64,000 nucleotides of DNA from assembly GCF_025997855.1 (NCBI RefSeq), contig NZ_AP026561.1:651849-715848 (forward strand), read 5' to 3'. Shown here piece by piece: positions 62,437-64,000 of this stretch (its first letter is position 1; each line of letters begins with the position of its first letter). Source of the DNA: Deinococcus aetherius. GTDB taxonomy: Bacteria > Deinococcota > Deinococci > Deinococcales > Deinococcaceae. The translations under genes and the position numbers were made by a program. Below the pieces are notes generated by a model. That model ran no database searches. It was not told where the DNA came from and saw nothing but the letters and a program-made list of their open reading frames with translations.

Positions 62437-63459
62437 TCAGGCGGGCGGGGCGGTCGAGTCCCGCACGATCAGGCGGCTGGGCAGCTCGACGTGGCGCTCG
62501 GGCGCGTGGTCGGCGAGCAGGTCGAGCAGCAGGGTGGCCGCCCGGTGGCCCAGGTCGTGCAGGGGGTGGTGGACGGTGGTCAGGGCGGGCTGGACCTGCC
62601 CGGCCATCGGCACGTCGTCGAAGCCCACGACCGACAGGTCCTCGGGCACCCGCAGGCCGCGCTCGCGGGCGGCCTCGATCACGCCGAAGGCGCAGAAGTC
62701 GTTGGCGGCGAAGATGGCGGTGGGCGGGTCGGGCAGGGCCAGCAGGTCGTGTCCCGCCTCACGTCCCAGCGGCAGGTGCAGGCCGCCGGGGTGGAGAAGG
62801 GTCGGGTCGAAGGCGACACCCGCCGCCACGAGCGCTTCCCGGTAGCCCTGCAGGCGCATCACGCCGTCGGGGCGCTCGGGGCTGAGCGGCGAGTCCGGGC
62901 GGCCCGTCACGAACCCGATGCGGCGGTGGCCCAGGGCGAGCAGGTGTTCGGTGGCCGCCCGGGCGCCGAGCCGGTTCTCGGGGTTGACGGTTGGCAAGTC
63001 GTCCACATTCCAGGCGTTGATGAGGACGACGGGCACGCGGCTGTGCTGAAGCTGTTCCAGCAGCCCCGGCGAGCCGTGCGGCGCCACGATGATCAGGCCG
63101 TCCGACACACCGCTGGACAGGGTGGCGACGCGCTGCCGCTCGCGCTCGGGGTCGTTGGAGGAGGTGTAGAGCACGAGGTCGAGGCCGCGCTCGCGGATGG
63201 CCTCGCTGGCCCCGCGCACGATCTCGGCGAAATACTGGTTGCTGAGGTCCTGCACGAGCAGGCCCAGAAGGTCCGTGCGTCCGCCCCGCAGGCTGCGCGC
63301 CGCGGCATTCGCCACGTAACCGAGTTCACTCGCCGCCGCCAGCACCCGCGCCCGCGTCTCCTCAGAGATTCGGTCGCGGCCGTTGAGCGCTTTGGAAACG
63401 GTCATGGCAGAGACGCCCGCGTGTCGGGCGACATCGGTGACGGTGACGGCCTTTCTCAT
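62437..63459 (-). CDS. LacI family transcriptional regulator
   Basis: A 340-residue repressor. The HTH is VTVTDVARHAGVSAMTVSKA with the hinge helix LGYVANAAARSLRGGRTDLL. The periplasmic-binding-like core follows (LVLYTSSNDPERERQRVATL, GLIIVAPHGSPGLLEQLQ, FVTGRPDSPLSPERPDGVMR, PEDLSVVGFDDVPMAGQVQP). It should bind a mono- or oligosaccharide. Two palindromes upstream (63497-63512 and 63551-63566) match the LacI operator form. It is the first gene of the minus-strand region and the likely switch for it. Confidence 0.94.
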   Translation of the reverse strand: MRKAVTVTDVARHAGVSAMTVSKALNGRDRISEETRARVLAAASELGYVANAAARSLRGGRTDLLGLLVQDLSNQYFAEIVRGASEAIRERGLDLVLYTSSNDPERERQRVATLSSGVSDGLIIVAPHGSPGLLEQLQHSRVPVVLINAWNVDDLPTVNPENRLGARAATEHLLALGHRRIGFVTGRPDSPLSPERPDGVMRLQGYREALVAAGVAFDPTLLHPGGLHLPLGREAGHDLLALPDPPTAIFAANDFCAFGVIEAARERGLRVPEDLSVVGFDDVPMAGQVQPALTTVHHPLHDLGHRAATLLLDLLADHAPERHVELPSRLIVRDSTAPPA

Positions 63460-63496
63460 ACCCTCCTTTCAATCGCTAGACCAGCCGAATTGTCGA

Positions 63497-63512
63497 GGAT
63501 TAACGTTAATCC
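63497..63512. promoter_or_regulatory. LacI-type operator O1
   Basis: GGATTAACGTTAATCC is a perfect 16-bp palindrome with central CG, 37 bases before the LacI start codon. It matches the TTAACGTTAA core bound by many LacI/CcpA-type proteins. Confidence 0.8.
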
Positions 63513-63550
63513 TTCCGAAGGTATCGGCGACCAGAACCAGCGATATCTAT

Positions 63551-63566
63551 GGATTAGCGTTAACCC
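63551..63566. promoter_or_regulatory. LacI-type operator O2
   Basis: GGATTAGCGTTAACCC is a near-palindrome with the same core, 54 bp (about five helical turns) from O1. The pair could support looping by a tetramer or flank the promoter. Confidence 0.7.
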
Positions 63567-63616
63567 AACTGTATCGGGGGAGCTGGGGCCTGTCAAGCGA
63601 GGGCCTCTGTCTGGGG

Positions 63617-63633
63617 GGTTGTGGCAAGCTATT
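63617..63633. repeat. Solitary IS6-like terminal repeat
   Basis: GGTTGTGGCAAGCTATT differs little from the IS6 end at 45292. No transposase sequence is attached; it is probably a scar of an earlier copy. Confidence 0.5.
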
Positions 63634-63748
63634 GGGATAGGGTGACGTAGTGCTGAGTGGTCAGAAGTATCCTGGGTACCGATTCCCACTCGCCGTCACC
63701 CGCGAGACCCTATGAACTTGGTGCATCAAATTCAGTGCCTCTTCGCGC

Positions 63749-64000
63749 GGTTCTGGCAAGTTAACGAGGTGCAAGCCGACCTTGCTGACGGACCACCTGA
63801 ACGTCAGGCCGCCCACTGCACGACCTGATCCCAAACGTGCAGCGCACCCTTCAGGTAACTTCGTCGCTTTTGGGCGGGCATGGTGGTGCGGGTGTGCTGG
63901 TGAAGATTGGAGACTCGGGCGTGCAGAGCGAGGAGTTCCTGGGTCCGGCGTCGTCGCTTGAAGCCTAATTGGCTGCGTTCCTGCTGTCGAGTGGGCCGGT
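63749..64000. mobile_element. IS6 family insertion sequence, cut by the window edge
   Basis: The terminal repeat GGTTCTGGCAAGTTAACG starts at 63749; the 3' end of an IS6 transposase gene follows on the minus strand. Confidence 0.78.
63804..64000 (-). CDS. IS6 family transposase, C-terminal part only
   Basis: The last 65 codons are visible: RPTRQQERSQLGFKRRRRTQ, ELLALHARVSNLHQHTRTTM, PAQKRRSYLKGALHVWDQVV, QWAA and stop TGA at 63804. R-P-T-R-Q-Q-E-R-x-x-x-G-F-K is the IS6/IS26 block just after the catalytic Glu. It is open throughout, unlike the copy at 45.3 kb, so it may be functional; the rest lies outside the window. Confidence 0.82.
   Translation of the reverse strand, partial: RPTRQQERSQLGFKRRRRTQELLALHARVSNLHQHTRTTMPAQKRRSYLKGALHVWDQVVQWAA

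Overview
The window looks like Deinococcus. It has very high GC, a histone-like HU protein with the long Lys/Ala-rich N-terminal tail typical of that genus, transcriptional regulators with a BTAD domain, and IS6-, ISL3- and IS605-type insertion sequences. No rRNA, tRNA, replication gene, prophage or CRISPR array is visible. The density of accessory genes, broken genes and IS remnants suggests a megaplasmid or a flexible part of a chromosome; that is inference.

Layout. 1-4.4 kb: a PLP-dependent dehydratase cut by the window edge, a divergent GntR regulator with a palindrome between them, and a large STAND/TPR/BTAD regulator. 4.6-9.4 kb: a decayed island with two remnant reading frames, an AbiE-type toxin-antitoxin pair whose toxin gene is frameshifted, an intact HU gene, and a CHAT (caspase-like) protease gene broken by a stop and two frameshifts. 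9.4-21.6 kb: a membrane protein, a run of three DHFR-fold reductases interleaved with a metallo-beta-lactamase-fold lactonase and two alpha/beta hydrolases, two TetR regulators with visible operators, a VOC protein, a two-component system, a VC0807-type membrane protein and a lincosamide/aminoglycoside-type nucleotidyltransferase. 21.7-23.6 kb: nested transposase debris abutting the 3' part of an ADP-ribosylglycohydrolase-like gene.

23.9-36.5 kb: carbohydrate region 1. An AraC regulator diverges from a phytanoyl-CoA-dioxygenase-like enzyme. An ArsR-type sensor-regulator diverges from a tightly packed operon: GH2 enzyme, sugar-binding protein, one polypeptide containing both ABC permeases, a lectin-tailed propeller lipoprotein, a sugar/uronate SDR and a secreted GH43 enzyme. 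A plausible target is an arabinose-containing plant polysaccharide. 36.8-38.7 kb: a frameshifted ISL3 element next to the last codons and right-end hairpin of an IS605-type tnpB.

38.7-45.2 kb: a mercuric-reductase-like flavoprotein coupled to a Crp/Fnr regulator, then a Na+/H+ transport group (tiny membrane protein, NhaD/ArsB-type carrier, CPA1 antiporter, frameshifted MnhE) preceded by a structured leader with an intrinsic terminator. 45.3-49.5 kb: a dead IS6 copy, then a promoter and an NTF2-fold protein, a small membrane protein and an NAD-dependent epimerase, then a broken alpha/beta hydrolase.

49.5-63.6 kb: carbohydrate region 2, all on the minus strand. Order of transcription: LacI regulator with two operators, sugar-binding protein, two permeases, two paralogous surface glycosidase-like lipoproteins, GH1 (with an internal deletion), acetyl esterase, nucleoside hydrolase, GH42. 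Neither sugar transporter has its own ATPase gene here, so both probably borrow a shared MsmX/MsiK-type ATPase encoded elsewhere. The window ends inside another IS6 copy.

Many genes carry single frameshifts, several at homopolymer runs. True decay and sequencing indels cannot be separated from the sequence alone.
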